64,000 bases of DNA from positions 52,491,716 through 52,555,715 of the forward strand of contig OY997641.1 of the NCBI GenBank assembly GCA_963921795.1, given 5' to 3'. Positions 34,881 to 45,092 of this stretch are shown here, piece by piece. The translations under genes and the position numbers were made by a program. The notes under the pieces are model-generated. The model saw only the letters and a program-made list of their open reading frames with translations. It was not told where the DNA came from and did no database searches. How positions within the stretch are numbered: the first letter of the stretch is position 1; the number at the start of each line of letters is the position of its first letter. The DNA comes from Nannobrachium achirus. Taxonomy: Eukaryota > Chordata > Actinopteri > Myctophiformes > Myctophidae.

Positions 34881-35942
34881 CTAGGAAGTTAGCCTGGCTA
34901 TCAACGTTACCCCTCGTCTTCTGCTTGAACCACCACGACTGGCTCTGCCCCGTCTGTCTCCTCCGCCACGGCTGTCTCTGCCTCGTCTGCCTCCTCTGCG
35001 TCCGATAATGGACCTCCTGTCCCGTCTGTCTCCCTGTCGATGCGCCCGGCGAAAGCCTCCGCATCCTCCGGGTTCTCGAAGGAATGTTGTCGGCCCAAAT
35101 AGGTCACCATCAAGTTGCAGGCGGGCAGCAGTACTCCATTTCATGGACCAGAGCTTCTTGCTGGCTGCTTCAAATCTCTTCATCTTCTTGTGGGTTTCTG
35201 GTGGCACATCTTTATGGAACCAGACCGGCCTGTTCTCCACCATCATCTTCTTCTTATTAGCCTTGGCCGCATTCCATACAGTTGTCTTGTCACAGTCATT
35301 TAAGAACTGCATGATTATAATTCTCGGACGCCCCTTTGGATCCCTTCTCTGGCCCAGTCTGTGGACCCTCCCGAGGAATGCCTTTGAAATTAGCTTGACG
35401 TTTAATGTTTTGGGTATCCAGTCCTCTAGAAAGGTGCAAAGTTGGCTATCAGGGATAGCCTTTAATTCTACGTTAAAAAGCTTCAAATTGCACCTCCTCG
35501 ATCTAGTTTCCTGGTCCAGTATCTTTGTCGCCATTTCTTTAATTGTCTTCTCCAGGAGAATCACCTTAGCTTGTAGGCTATTGATCGCGTCCTCCGTGTT
35601 GGAAACGCGGGTTTCGGCCTCCGTGACTCGCACCACACATTCAGCCACTTCTGTACGTATGCCTGCTATTGCAGCCATCACTCCATCAAATCTGCCATTA
35701 AATTCGTTTCTTAAGCCTTGAATTGCGTCCAAGACCATCTTGTTACTTTCACCTCCCCCTCCAGCAGTGGAGAGGGAAGCCACCTCATCTTCCATGGCTC
35801 CGCTGCCTGCTCCAGTCCCTCTTTGTTTGGTGTTTTCGGTAGACGAGGGAAACTCTATTGTAGACTGTCTTGTTTGACGTTTTGTGGGCTGTTTATTGCC
35901 ACGCGTTGCCATCAGGGTAACATTAATCGACGAGTTGCTCAC
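34881..35942 (-). CDS. L1 ORF1 protein (RNA-binding chaperone)
   Basis: 353 codons open. The order fits L1 ORF1p. A charged N-terminus is followed by a coiled coil around residues 75-145 with heptads (VVRVTEAETRVSNTEDAINS). Then come the RRM-like block CNLKLFNVELKAIPD...LCTFLEDW and the C-terminal block RVHRLGQRRDPKGRPRIIIM with a VWFHKDVPPETHKKMKRFEA tail. It ends in Arg/Gly-rich sequence, where the frame may be shifted. L1 ORF1p coats L1 RNA in cytoplasmic particles. An overlapping frame near 34907-35113 may hold the true C-terminus. Confidence 0.8.
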   Translation of the reverse strand: MSNSSINVTLMATRGNKQPTKRQTRQSTIEFPSSTENTKQRGTGAGSGAMEDEVASLSTAGGGGESNKMVLDAIQGLRNEFNGRFDGVMAAIAGIRTEVAECVVRVTEAETRVSNTEDAINSLQAKVILLEKTIKEMATKILDQETRSRRCNLKLFNVELKAIPDSQLCTFLEDWIPKTLNVKLISKAFLGRVHRLGQRRDPKGRPRIIIMQFLNDCDKTTVWNAAKANKKKMMVENRPVWFHKDVPPETHKKMKRFEAASKKLWSMKWSTAARLQLDGDLFGPTTFLREPGGCGGFRRAHRQGDRRDRRSIIGRRGGRRGRDSRGGGDRRGRASRGGSSRRRGVTLIARLTS

Positions 35943-36229
35943 ATTAGCTTGTAGACTGTTAATATATTAGAAGGTTTTGTCATTTTCCGGCGGAGAATCA
36001 GGTCTCACGTCCGACTAGCTCGACGCCATCTTGGAACTCCCGTTGTGTGCAGATCTGCTATTTTCACTAAGTATGGGTGCCGGGCAAATTTATTTTTTGG
36101 GTCATGACCCGAAGACTTTTTGGGAACCACAGCGCTAGAGGAGAACGGAGTGACAAGCCCAAAATAGGGACAACGGGTTGAAAGTAGTTAACAGCAATTA
36201 TAGTGTCGCCATAGTGTGACATAACCCAC

Positions 36230-36330
36230 CTGTACAGGCTGTTTAAGGCTAGCTGGAGTGGCAGTCTGGTTCACCATTTTTTTCCTGCTTGGTCCTTGGA
36301 CACCAGAGAATGTCTGTAGGTCACTTGATG
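36230..36330 (-). CDS. Linker exon of the kinase-TAFH gene
   Basis: CTTCTCTTTCTAG acceptor and CCTGTACAG|GTGGGT donor. Phase 1 in and 0 out, matching the Gln-rich exon before it. It reads ASSDLQTFSGVQGPSRKKMV then NQTATPASLKQPVQ. Low complexity with one basic RKK cluster. Its phase-0 donor can feed either the 49-bp exon (death-domain tail) or the CARD-like exon. Confidence 0.6.
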
Positions 36331-36424
36331 CTAGAAAGAGAAGCACATCATTGCAGGTAATTAATAAGTGCAGGAAATGAATTTATGTGGTACTTGTGAG
36401 TAGTATATTACAAAATGTACTTAC

Positions 36425-36692
36425 CTGTGACAGGAGTCTTGACCGGCACTGAGGTCTGCTGCAACACTGAGGGAAGTTGAGTGGGTTCACCTACGCTGGC
36501 TGACTGTATTATCACCTTTTCAACAGGTATATCTTGCTGGGAGCTTACATGACTTGTGGCCAGAGGTGGTTGAGCCAGAGCCTGAGTCTGGGACTGAGGT
36601 TGTGATTGGGGCTGGGACTGGGGTTGGGACTGCAGCTGTGGTTGGGCAAGAGGTGGAGTCTGAGGCAGACTGCCTTTTCTTTGCAGGCTGAT
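36425..36692 (-). CDS. Gln/Pro-rich exon of the kinase-TAFH gene
   Basis: ATGGTTTTCTTGCAG acceptor and GTCACAG|GTAAGT donor, 268 bp, phase 0 in and 1 out. The peptide is built of QPQSQPQS repeats, then VSSQQDIPVEKVIIQSASVG and TSVPVKTPV. Such Gln/Ser/Pro-rich segments accompany TAFH domains in TAF4-type proteins. It would be a flexible, possibly transactivating linker. The frame has no stop and the next exon fits in phase. Confidence 0.6.
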
Positions 36693-36838
36693 CTGCAAGA
36701 AAACCATGGTGGAAGAGAGTTGTTCAAGCTGTTTGACTTACCAGAAAGGTAATCCACACGGTAGAAAAGTAGGATATAAAAGTGATTAGCCACCACCAGA
36801 CACATTGTCTAATCACTGGTTTTGAAATATATCATACA

Positions 36839-37059
36839 TTAAAGCTGGTTGCACACTGCTGCGTTTTTCGTTGCGAAATGCGTTTTTCAGGGCAAGGAGA
36901 GAGAGAGAGATAGAGAGAGCAAGGGACAGAGTGGTGCGCGAAACGGGCGGCAGTGTGCAAACGTGACTGACATAACGTGAGGTTGATTTTTTATTTGCGT
37001 GCTCCGAAATTCACTCCGATATTCGGCCCGAAAAACGCAGCAGTGTGCAACCACCTTAA
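36839..37059. mobile_element. piggyBac-type MITE with TTAA flanks
   Basis: TTAA at 36839-36842 and 37056-37059. The ends are AGCTGGTTGCACACTGCTGC and, reversed, GGTGGTTGCACACTGCTGCG, followed on both sides by GTTTTTCG. Non-coding. It lies in an intron 150 bp upstream of the Gln-rich exon. Confidence 0.75.
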
Positions 37060-37147
37060 CAGGCATTTTTTCCACTAATGCAGTTGTTAATAGATTTTGG
37101 GTTGGTTTAAAGGTTCTTCAAAGTCATTACAATGTTACCCAACTTAC

Positions 37148-37155
37148 CAGAACAA
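37148..37155 (-). CDS. Possible 8-bp microexon
   Basis: ACCGACCCAG|TTGTTCTG|GTAAGT. With a phase-1 partner it would convert to phase 0 and feed the Gln-rich exon. An alternative acceptor 25 bp earlier gives a 33-bp exon. Only the donor is convincing. Confidence 0.25.
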
Positions 37156-37798
37156 CTGGGTCGGTATTGGCAGATCATCACTGAGCCGTTGAGAATACAC
37201 ATATAGTCAGGGAATATTATCAGCATTATGTCAAATCTGGGAATAAATTCCTTACCAAGAAATGTCTTAATATACATACATATACATAATTATAGTTGGA
37301 AGTGAATGGGACCCCAACTTTCAGCAGCTGCTAAAATTCCCCTAGGGATTTTGAATTTCAAACATTTGTTAGATATTTGTGTTACTAGACACCTTTATAA
37401 ACACATATTTACACGTATGTAAATCAATCTTTTACCGAGGGACTATTTGCAGCAATTTTAAATTTGCAATTTAATGGCATTGAGACATTGTGTGTGTTGG
37501 ATTACCATGGGTGTAACTGAAACAAATGGCAAATGACCCTGAATCACTGCACAATGGTCTGTGCACTCGCTGACTGAGCCTTCAGACAAGCCCTCCAGCT
37601 AGTTTTAAGCGTCACCAGTCACCAAATCCATTTTAATATCGTTCTGTAATGAAAACCAATCTTACCAACGGCTTCAAACTAACTATGGTATGCTTTGGAA
37701 ATTGGGCAGCAGTAACGTCAAGTATATTGTGAGTTGTATGGGCTAAACATGCCAGACCCTGGGTAAATGTCTGAAATATTAAACATGTTGGCAAATAC

Positions 37799-37831
37799 CT
37801 GGTGTAACTTCCACCAGTCCAGCAGCTGTTT
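37799..37831 (-). CDS. Possible 33-bp exon
   Basis: CCCTCGCCTCAACAG acceptor and CACCAG|GTATTT donor. Length is a multiple of three. In phase 1 it reads ETAAGLVEVTP. Its place in the transcript cannot be fixed from phase alone. Confidence 0.3.
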
Positions 37832-38092
37832 CTGTTGAGGCGAGGGCTGGGCGATGGTGGATAGCTTCTGAATGTGAGCCTAATCAGTAAACAACTTCTA
37901 AAACCTAAACAATGCTATCTAGCTTTTTTTCTATATACAGTAGCCTAGACAATATTTTAGGCCAAAAGGCTGTTGGCAGCCGGACTATAGGAGGCTTTCC
38001 AGACTGTGTAGTCTAACAGAAAAGGTTAATTGATGGAATAATCACTGAGAACATCATTTCTAGTTTCTATAAGACCATCCAGGTACACATAC

Positions 38093-38186
38093 CTGTTTCT
38101 GACCCATAGAGGGCATGTTGGATGAGGACTCTGGAGACAAGGAGGTCTGACCTCTGGTGAGGTCATTCTGCTGGGTAGACTGAAGA
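38093..38186 (-). CDS. Possible 94-bp Ser/Gln-rich exon
   Basis: A CT-rich tract (the GA array on the plus strand) plus CCAG forms the acceptor, and GAAACAG|GTATGT the donor. In one frame it reads LQSTQQNDLTRGQTSLSPES then SSNMPSMGQKQ (phase 2 in, 0 out), of the same style as the Gln-rich exon. Confidence 0.4.
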
Positions 38187-38187
38187 C

Positions 38188-38249
<62 letters not shown>
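38187..38249. repeat. (GA)n microsatellite
   Basis: A continuous GA run that also supplies the pyrimidine tract for the candidate exon on the minus strand. Length changes here could affect splicing. Confidence 0.9.
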
Positions 38250-38252
<3 letters not shown>

Positions 38253-38559
38253 TAGTAAGACACCTCAGGGTGACTTGCGACATCGGTGACATTCTTGGCC
38301 ATCTGGCCAACCACTGCGTTTCTCTGATGATTCTAGTTGTTGTCATTCTGGGGGGAGTTTGTTCATGGTATCAACCCTAGGAGACACGGGGAGAACATGC
38401 AAACTCCACACAGAAAGGCCCTATTGTCAACCCCACCTAGGGTCTGTGCGCTGATGATGCGGAGGGAGGAACACGCCGCCCATATATGTCCTTAATATTG
38501 ATAACATAATATCCTTAATAATGTCCTTAATATTGACAATACAGTAATCTCCATATATG

Positions 38560-39030
38560 GGCATAAAACGTACGTAAGTAATGCCAAGCAGGGCCTTGAT
38601 GAGTATATGGGCATAAGGGGCCTAACATTCCCTAACATTCTCATTTTCGGCCTGGGATTTATGACATCAGAAATCTCGATGTATGGGCATAAAAGTTTTT
38701 TTTTTTTTTTTTTCTGGGAGTGACCATATATGGACTTTTTATTTTATGTTATCCTTTATTAATAATAATATGTATCCATATACATACAATATATGTTATG
38801 CCCATACATACAGATGGGCATAAAAAAAACGTACGTTAATTAGTAATGCCAAGCAGGGCCTTGGTGAGTTAGGGCCTTGGTTTGATGCCTGTGGATCTCC
38901 ATATATGGGCCATATATGGTACCCTAACATTCTCATTTTCGACCTGGAATTTATGACATCAGAAATCTCCATGTATGGACATAAAAGGTTTTTTCTTTTT
39001 CTGGGAATGACCATATATGGACTTTTATAC
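38560..39030. repeat. Direct duplication, two units of about 180-210 bp
   Basis: Both units carry ATAAAACGTACGT or a variant, TAATGCCAAGCAGGGCCTTG, CTAACATTCTCATTTTCG, TTTATGACATCAGAAATCTC and GACCATATATGGACTTTT in that order (38565-38740, 38818-39028). Confidence 0.75.
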
Positions 39031-39688
39031 CCTGAGAAATCTCGTAGCTTGTCTGACTGTCAGTCAGTGTTGCCAGATGTACGATAATTATCGTATTTGT
39101 ACGATAATTTGACCCTCTGTACGATGTACGATCAATAATTCCAAAAATGCCCAAATGTACGATAATTTCGGCATATCACCAAAAAGAGTGTGAATTCACT
39201 ATTTTCCCTGGCTGCTGATCTGGGATCTGGTTTGGCTTCTCAAAATAAGACAGGAAATCAGTCAATCTGACCCTAGATCTGTACTTCGAGGCATTAAAAA
39301 CACCTGTTGCATCTTTCCAGACCAGTTTCAGGCTTTTATTTGTGTAAGCTTCAGGAAGTTACCTGCCTCCATGCAGCATATCTGATGCGTTTTTGTCACG
39401 CAGGAGTCTCAAACAAGGTCGTTTCTTATGCTAAAGACGAATATTTTGGTGAAATTAAGTTTTTAAGCGAGTGATTTCTCTTTTTTGGCTGTGTACGATA
39501 GTTTCATGTCAAATACGATAATTCTGAGCCTCCGGTACGATAATTCAACATTTCCCATCTGGCAACACTGCTGTCAGTACAGGAAGGGATGTCACGTGAT
39601 TTTTTGTGCCCATATGAGTCATTCTGTACCACATCACTGTGACTCACTGACATCACACTGACATCACTTCCTGTACAGACAGACAGTC

Positions 39689-39727
<39 letters not shown>

Positions 39728-39751
39728 CTACAAGGTTTTTCAGGGTATAAT
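39026..39751. mobile_element. Inverted-repeat element hosting a hAT insertion
   Basis: The left end TTATACCCTGAGAAATCTCG then TAGCTTGTCTG pairs with the right end CAGACAAGCTACAAGG then TTTTTCAGGGTATAA. The hAT at 39065-39570 lies inside. It contains a (GACA)n array (39671-39725). Confidence 0.55.
39065..39570. mobile_element. hAT-type element, exact 8-bp target duplication
   Basis: CTGTCAGT stands at 39057-39064 and 39571-39578. The ends are CAGTGTTGCCAGAT and its exact reverse complement. The interior is rich in TACGATAATT words near both ends. No transposase. Confidence 0.85.
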
Positions 39752-39770
39752 GCGACCTTCGGTCGCAATA

Positions 39771-39771
39771 A

Positions 39772-39812
<41 letters not shown>

Positions 39813-39827
39813 GGCAGGCAGGCAGGC

Positions 39828-39870
<43 letters not shown>

Positions 39871-39895
39871 GAGAGAGAGAGAGAGATTTTGATTT
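39771..39895. repeat. (GACA)n/(GGCA)n/(GA)n compound microsatellite
   Basis: GACA units, a few GGCA units, GACA again, then GA. Directly upstream is the 17-bp palindrome TGCGACCTTCGGTCGCA (39752-39768), which recurs with one change at about 55615. Confidence 0.9.
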
Positions 39896-40613
39896 TAAAA
39901 AGTCCTTTATTAAGCACTGCCAGCCAGGTGATACAGATCATGACAGGACTCAACTACATGCCTTAACTCACTTAGCGCCGAGCGACTTTCAGAGCGACTT
40001 CCTAATTAGGGCGTTCAGTGCCGAGCGACTTAGAGCGACTTTTATATAAAAGCATTGTTTAAGCTTTTAATTTGGGTTAATAGACAGAGCGAAATGCTTA
40101 GCTTACCTTCGGAGGGTATCCACACGTAAACCGTGAAAAAAAAGGATACGATTATGACGTCACCTTTAAACCATAGCTTCCTGTTTACGCAGGCATCTGC
40201 TAGCCGCTTGGCTCAATGCAAACCATCCGACCCTCACGTAGCTTCACTAGGTCGGATTTTGATTCGGAAACTTTCTGTGTGGCATCTATATACGTTCCGG
40301 TGCCCATACCAATGGTGGTTTGAGACGATCAAGCACAAATTGAACAGTATTGAGCTCAAATGGCGACGTGCGGCCCTTCCATTCAATGTCAATGGGGAGC
40401 ATGTCATCGTCCCATCCTTGTATGCTATGAACCTCGTTTTTAACCTGGCTTAACATAGGGCCATCCACAGTCTATGGTCTATGGCTCTCTCTAGTGGTCA
40501 TCTTGTGGTATGGTATTTCAACGTGCACTTGGTAGAGTAATGTGATTTTGGGGATTCAATATAGCTATTTCCTGGCGTTATAAGCGCACATTCATATTGA
40601 AATCTGGCTCTAC

Positions 40614-41093
40614 GGCACATATCTCTGTAACGCGGCTGAGTGGGATTGGCCGCCGTTCCCACCGCTCGTCGCGGCTGTTTCGGATGATATCAACGCACTT
40701 AATGCGAAATTCTCACGTGTTTTCAGACGCTTCAATGCAGAGGTATCCGTAGATACCGGATACTGGGTATCCCGGTATCTCACAGTGGATGGTTGAGAAA
40801 AAAACAATGAAACAGTGGCTTGATTAGTAGTGAAATGTCGACATCTAGTGGTCAACCTCAGAGGTACACAATAATAAAACCTGAGCTGAATTCCAGCATC
40901 GAACCTGATGCCATGGATTCTCTGTTCCCCGGTGTAACGCTCCACGCCACAGACCCCGACGGAGCGGCGCGGTATTGGGCGCCGATGACCCCCATGAGTC
41001 GCCACCGAGGCGAGCGCTAGCGAGCCGAGTTGCCGTGACGAGCGGTGGGAACGGCGACCAATCCCACTCAGCCGCGTTACCGAGATATGTGCC
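40614..41093. mobile_element. MITE with long inverted ends
   Basis: About 65-base inverted ends: GGCACATATCTCTGTAACGC, GGCTGAGTGGGATTGG and CCGTTCCCACCGCTCGTC, with the reverse complement on the right and two or three changes. Inside, GGATACTGGGTATCCC-like words recur in inverted form outside the element at 41330-41397. Confidence 0.75.
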
Positions 41094-41207
41094 ATTATGG
41101 ACAGAATAGTAAATATTCAGTCCCTCACTATCCACGTCTACCCCACTGCACGTCTACCCCACTATCCACGTCAAAGATAAATGCACAAAAAAGGAGTCAC
41201 ATCATCC

Positions 41208-41280
41208 GTTCATTAGCTCAGTCAGTAGAGCACGGATGCAACAAACCCACGGCTTGGGTTTGATTCCCGTGAGGGGAATA
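41208..41280 (+). repeat. tRNA-like SINE head
   Basis: TTAGCTCAGTCAGTAGAGCA resembles the tRNA box A region and GGGTTTGATTCCC box B. The acceptor ends do not pair, so this is a tRNA-derived SINE or dead tRNA copy rather than a tRNA gene. Confidence 0.5.
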
Positions 41281-41489
41281 TAATATTCCAGGCGACAGAT
41301 ATCGGCGCATGCGTACATCAAAGTGCACGGAAACAGGATACCCAGTGGATACTCCGTGGATACCCTGTGGATACTCTCTGCATTCAAACGTCTGAGAAAT
41401 GGTGAAAAAGTCCGATTGAATGCGAAGAGAGCAGTCGAAGCTGGTGGCTATACCCTACCACTACTCACCATAACCCAGGTGTACTGCCT

Positions 41490-42420
41490 GCCCTGGTGTT
41501 AGGGTGTTTTAGTCGCCATGCATCCACTATATCTAGCTGTGTGGCTAAGCTGCCCATAGCTTTGGATGACTGGAGGTGTGGCTCCTCACTATTCCTGTCT
41601 TTGGTGAAATCCTCTGTGGAGTTCCAGTCTCCTCCAATAATGAGCTGGTCATGACTGTACTTGAGCAGCTCATTTCTCAGTGTTGAAAAAATCTAGCCTG
41701 TCAGTTCCCTGATTATGTGCGTATACACTCACAAAGCAATAAATATAACCCTCAATCTCCACCCTTACAATAAGACACCTCCCCCGAGTCCCCCTTACTA
41801 GCTCTACAGTGGATAGGATGTTGGGGTTGCATCTCTTATTAAAGAGCACAGCAACCCCCCACTTAGATTAGTAGTGCCATGGCTGAGTTTACACTGTCCC
41901 TCCCACCATATGCCCAAATCCACCTAATTATCTGAGTCACTATGCGTTTCCTGCAAAAAATAAAATATCTATATTTTTCTGGTTTACAACCTCTGTAACT
42001 AAAGCCCTCTTATTTCTGTTTCTCCCACCATTAATATTAAATGAGCCTATCCTGAGCCTCTGCATGGAGAAAAGAAAACAGCCATTAGAAAAGAACGAGA
42101 AAGCACCTTGTGACACATGATCATCATTATTTCTTTGTTCTGGGATCTGCCTTTTTACGCTTCTTACTTACAGCCTCTTCAACTTTTGATCCTCTCCTCA
42201 AGTTGGCCATATGCTTTCTAAGGCGCCACCGTTTTTTGTCCTCAAGTTCATCCATACCTACTATTTTTTGCAGGAGGACTACAGATCTGATAAACTTGTC
42301 AGTGTCAGGGAAATAGTCGGTTATTATATTTCGCCATCTCCCCGAGGTTTAACACCAAGCTGCGCTTCTTCTTACCAAACCAGCATGACAATTGATAAAT
42401 AAATACCTTTCCTACCTGTA
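41490..42420 (-). mobile_element. Decayed L1-type LINE fragment
   Basis: Minus-strand pieces resemble an L1 ORF1 end (IVGMDELEDKKRWRLRKHMA then NLRRGSKVEEAVSKKRKK) and, further on, an endonuclease with FLQET and VYTHNQGTDRLDFFNT-like stretches, broken by several stops. Older than, and distinct from, the L1 at 25-36 kb. Confidence 0.6.
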
Positions 42421-42489
42421 ATCATGCGGGACAGTGAAGAACGAAAATAAAGAAAGTAGAATCCAAACGAAACCAAACTTCCCAAACTC

Positions 42490-42615
42490 ACTCAGGCACT
42501 CATGCACCCACTCACACACACACACACGTCACACACACACACCGGCGTGTACCCAGCATGCAGAGCGAGAGGGGGAGAGAGAGACAGAGAGACAGACAGA
42601 CAGACAGACAGACAC
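42490..42615. repeat. (CA)n, (GA)n and (GACA)n simple repeats
   Basis: Short interrupted runs. The open frame through them is a by-product. Confidence 0.8.
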
Positions 42616-42921
42616 TTTACATTTTAAGTGATAATAGATTAAGTTAAAGGAGTGTTTCACCCAAAGAATCACTTACACATCCCATGAATCCATGAGCCCT
42701 GTAAATAAAATAAAAAGTGTCACAGGTCTACCCAGGTTTGGTTTTGTCATTTGAAAAAATCTTGGAACAAGACGGAATCGGATAAAACTGCACAGGTTCG
42801 GTTCAGGTGCAATTTCTTGGACCAGTGAAGACCTCTATACCAGTCATGTAATGTAATGATGTGCAGTCACAGCGCACATCAAGGGGGGAGGAGGGGTTGG
42901 GGAGGAGGTGTTTGCGCATAC

Positions 42922-43090
42922 CTCCGGCTGCGGCAGCCATGTTGGGCGGTGGGTCGCGGCCCTGACCAGATTCAGAGGCCCTGTTAGGCCTTCTGCTGCA
43001 GGTAATCGCCTGCTCCATCATCTGCCTCCAGTGGTGGTCCATTGTCAAATGATGCTCGGCATTCCGATAGGCCTTCCACTGGAACTCCAA
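42922..43090 (-). CDS. Possible internal exon, unidentified
   Basis: CTTCAATGCCCAG acceptor and GCCGGAG|GTATGC donor enclose 169 bp, phase 0 in and 1 out. The frame reads LEFQWKAYRNAEHHLTMDHH then WRQMMEQAITCSRRP, a helix-like stretch, before Pro/Ala-rich sequence. No domain is recognised. It has the same entry and exit phases as the Gln-rich exon, so the two could be alternatives, or another exon lies between them. Confidence 0.4.
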
Positions 43091-43165
43091 CTGGGCATTG
43101 AAGGAGGGCACAGGGAGGAGTTGAGGAGAAAATACCATTTGATTATGTGAACCAGTGGTGTACAG

Positions 43166-43192
43166 TGGTTGCAGATCTGTTATTTTCAGTGA
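43166..43192. repeat. Dispersed palindromic motif, half copy
   Basis: GTTGCAGATCTGTTATTTTC, the right half of the family sequence. Confidence 0.5.
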
Positions 43193-43620
43193 ATGTTATT
43201 TCCCTGCTAGAGTTCAAATATTAACCTGTAAACATGACGTACAGTATTGAGAGGATTATGTGTTTAAACTGAATTGGCTGATAATAATCGTATGTTGTTT
43301 ACTGGTATAGGTATGAGAAGACCTCATTTTATACAAACACCTCACAAAAGGTTTACAAACTTTCTTAGGTTTTAATTAATAAAACATAATAACATAGCAT
43401 AAAACAGTTTGGCCCATTTGGGCAAGTCAGAAACAGCAGCCATCTGCACTGGTCATTCTTCTTATTCAGCCCCTCCACCCCTCCTTTCTTTCTTTCCTAA
43501 AAACAATGAACGATGGAGCTGCATAAAAATGAATTTGACCCACTGATGTACAGTACATTGTAAACCTGTCATGTGACAATAAAACAGATTCAGATATTCC
43601 CCCGCTCAGGAGCAACTCAC

Positions 43621-43628
43621 CGTGGTGC
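43621..43628 (-). CDS. Possible 8-bp microexon after TAFH
   Basis: A long pyrimidine-rich tract ends AACACGACAG, then GCACCACG, then GTGAGT. It takes the TAFH exon's phase 1 to phase 0 (adding Gly-Thr-Thr), which is the entry phase of both 42922-43090 and 36425-36692. The tract and donor are strong, but the length is unusual. Confidence 0.4.
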
Positions 43629-43837
43629 CTGTCGTGTTTGGATGGAGTGAGGAGACGAGATGATAGTTTGGAGAACGGGGAAAGATGGAGGTAGACAAAG
43701 AGAGAAAGGAGGAGAGGGAAGGGTGGGAAGGAAAGGAGTTAGGAGAGGAGGGAAGACATTTCTATTTAATTATTTAAAACCATAATGATGGAAAAACAAA
43801 ACGCAATATCTGTACAAATCCAGCTGTGTCTTCTGAC

Positions 43838-44262
43838 CTGCTTTTGGATTAAAATCAAATCTTCTTGGGGAGATGATAGGCAACATTGGTAACTGGAAAA
43901 GCTGGCTCTCCTGGATGAAGGCTGATGAGTCTGGAATCATCTGGCGAAGTGCAGGGAGATTTGTCTTGAGGAGATTCACAAGACGTGGCTGTGGTGTTAG
44001 TGACGAGTTGAGCTCTCTGTGCACCCTGTTGAAGAATTCCTCTGCCTCAATTTTGGCCTCTAGCAGGTTCCAAACCAGCTCTTTGATGTCGGTCTCTTTT
44101 GAATCACAGGCCAGCTTGATCAGGGTGAAGAGTACGTTCTTACACTTCTTCACATCTTCCAGGGTCTCTGCATTGATTGGAGTCAGGGCCACAGAGTCTC
44201 CAGCAGCCCCGGCAGCTTCCACCCTCTGTGTTACTGCAGTAGCTGTGGATCCAGGCTGGGCT
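43838..44262 (-). CDS. TAFH/NHR1 domain exon (kinase-TAFH gene)
   Basis: CCTTGTCTTCGTCTGCACTG-type tract with ACAAG acceptor, and GCAG|GTCAGA donor. 425 bp, phase 2 in (AAA AG joined to A gives Lys-Arg), phase 1 out. After a short Ala/Gly-rich lead the TAFH domain covers about residues 329-415 of the joined protein: ETLEDVKKCKNVLFTLIKLA, KELVWNLLEAKIEAEEFFNR, VHRELNSS, and LLKTNLPALRQMIPDSSAFI. This closely follows TAF4 (VKKCKNFL.TLIKLA...LLDGKIE.EDF..RLYRELNSS...FLKRSLPALRQLTPDS.AFI). TAFH binds short hydrophobic peptides of transcription factors in TAF4 and the ETO family. Direct phase-matched linkage to the kinase exon is what I infer from the splice sites. Confidence 0.8.
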
Positions 44263-45020
44263 CTTGTCAGTGCAGACGAAGACAAGGATGATGAAGATTA
44301 GTTAGATTAGTTAAGTATGATCTTTGTTATGATATGTGACCGGTGTGAACTTAACACTGGGAAGAGGCAGGATGAAAGCAGGTATCCTTGTTCTTTTAAA
44401 ACTATTTTGGCTGTGATTGTAACATTTTATCAGGGATAGACCAACTGTTGCAATGGATCAATCACGGAGGCCGCGCCCCCACCTCTCCGCCTAGACCTCC
44501 GACCAGAATCACAGCCGCACCATTCACTTGAATGGACATACAGCGGATTTTACACATTAAATATTAATTCTGTTTTGGACCCAGAGCTTCGAAATCTCGT
44601 CCAATCCGTCAACAAGGCCTGGATATGCATTGGAAAAATATGTAGACCTTTAAACTTTTAAAACAATACGACAAAGGGATATATAAGGACGCAACAGCAG
44701 AATGAAGAAATCGCCTGTCTGCTGGACCTACAGAGCCGTTTTCACTTTTCACTGATTTGTTTAGAGGCTATTATTACTCTCCATTACATAAACAACCAAC
44801 CAGCATAAACTGCTTCAAATGTAGGCTACATGTTTCTTATCATGCCGATTGCTTATAAATCTATAACATTTGATATCTCTGGCGTGAAATGTTCGCGATT
44901 CCTGACAAGTTTAGCTGCCGAGCCGCAGAGGGAGAGGCAAGGGTGTCGCACCAAATTCTGGGCCCTGGGTACAAGGATTCGCTGTGGGCCCACATGAATG
45001 TTCTTCATCGTGGGATTTCA

Positions 45021-45092
45021 AAAATAGCAAATCTACAAGCTCGCAGCGCGGCACTCGGTGCCACGCTATGAGGTTGTATATCTGCTATTTTT
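45021..45092. repeat. Dispersed palindromic motif, whole copy
   Basis: AAAAATAGCAAATCTACAAG then CTCGCAGCGCGGCACTCGG, with a right arm CCACGCTATGAGGTTGTATA then TCTGCTATTTTTC. The best long copy, about 72 bp. Confidence 0.8.

Larger units (their letters stand above)
25069..36041 (-). mobile_element. L1-clade LINE, 5' end intact, invaded by other elements
   Basis: An exact 15-bp target duplication, GTTGTGTGCAGATCT, stands at 25054-25068 and 36042-36056. The minus-strand element starts GGGAGTTCCAAGATGGCGTC and ends in an A-rich tail (T run from about 25069). It encodes ORF1 (34881-35942) and ORF2 (pieces within 25618-30897). It has received a Nimb-like LINE (26682-28488), a LINE tail (about 31079), a TA-flanked MITE (31904-32838) and a hAT element (32970-33613). 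The sequence between ORF1 and ORF2 is partly foreign and not fully assigned. It lies in the intron between 36230-36330 and 24314-24362 of the kinase gene. Confidence 0.85.

Noticed and set aside
41208-41280. Functional tRNA gene
   Set aside because: Box A and B look right, but the acceptor arms do not pair and the anticodon loop is not regular.
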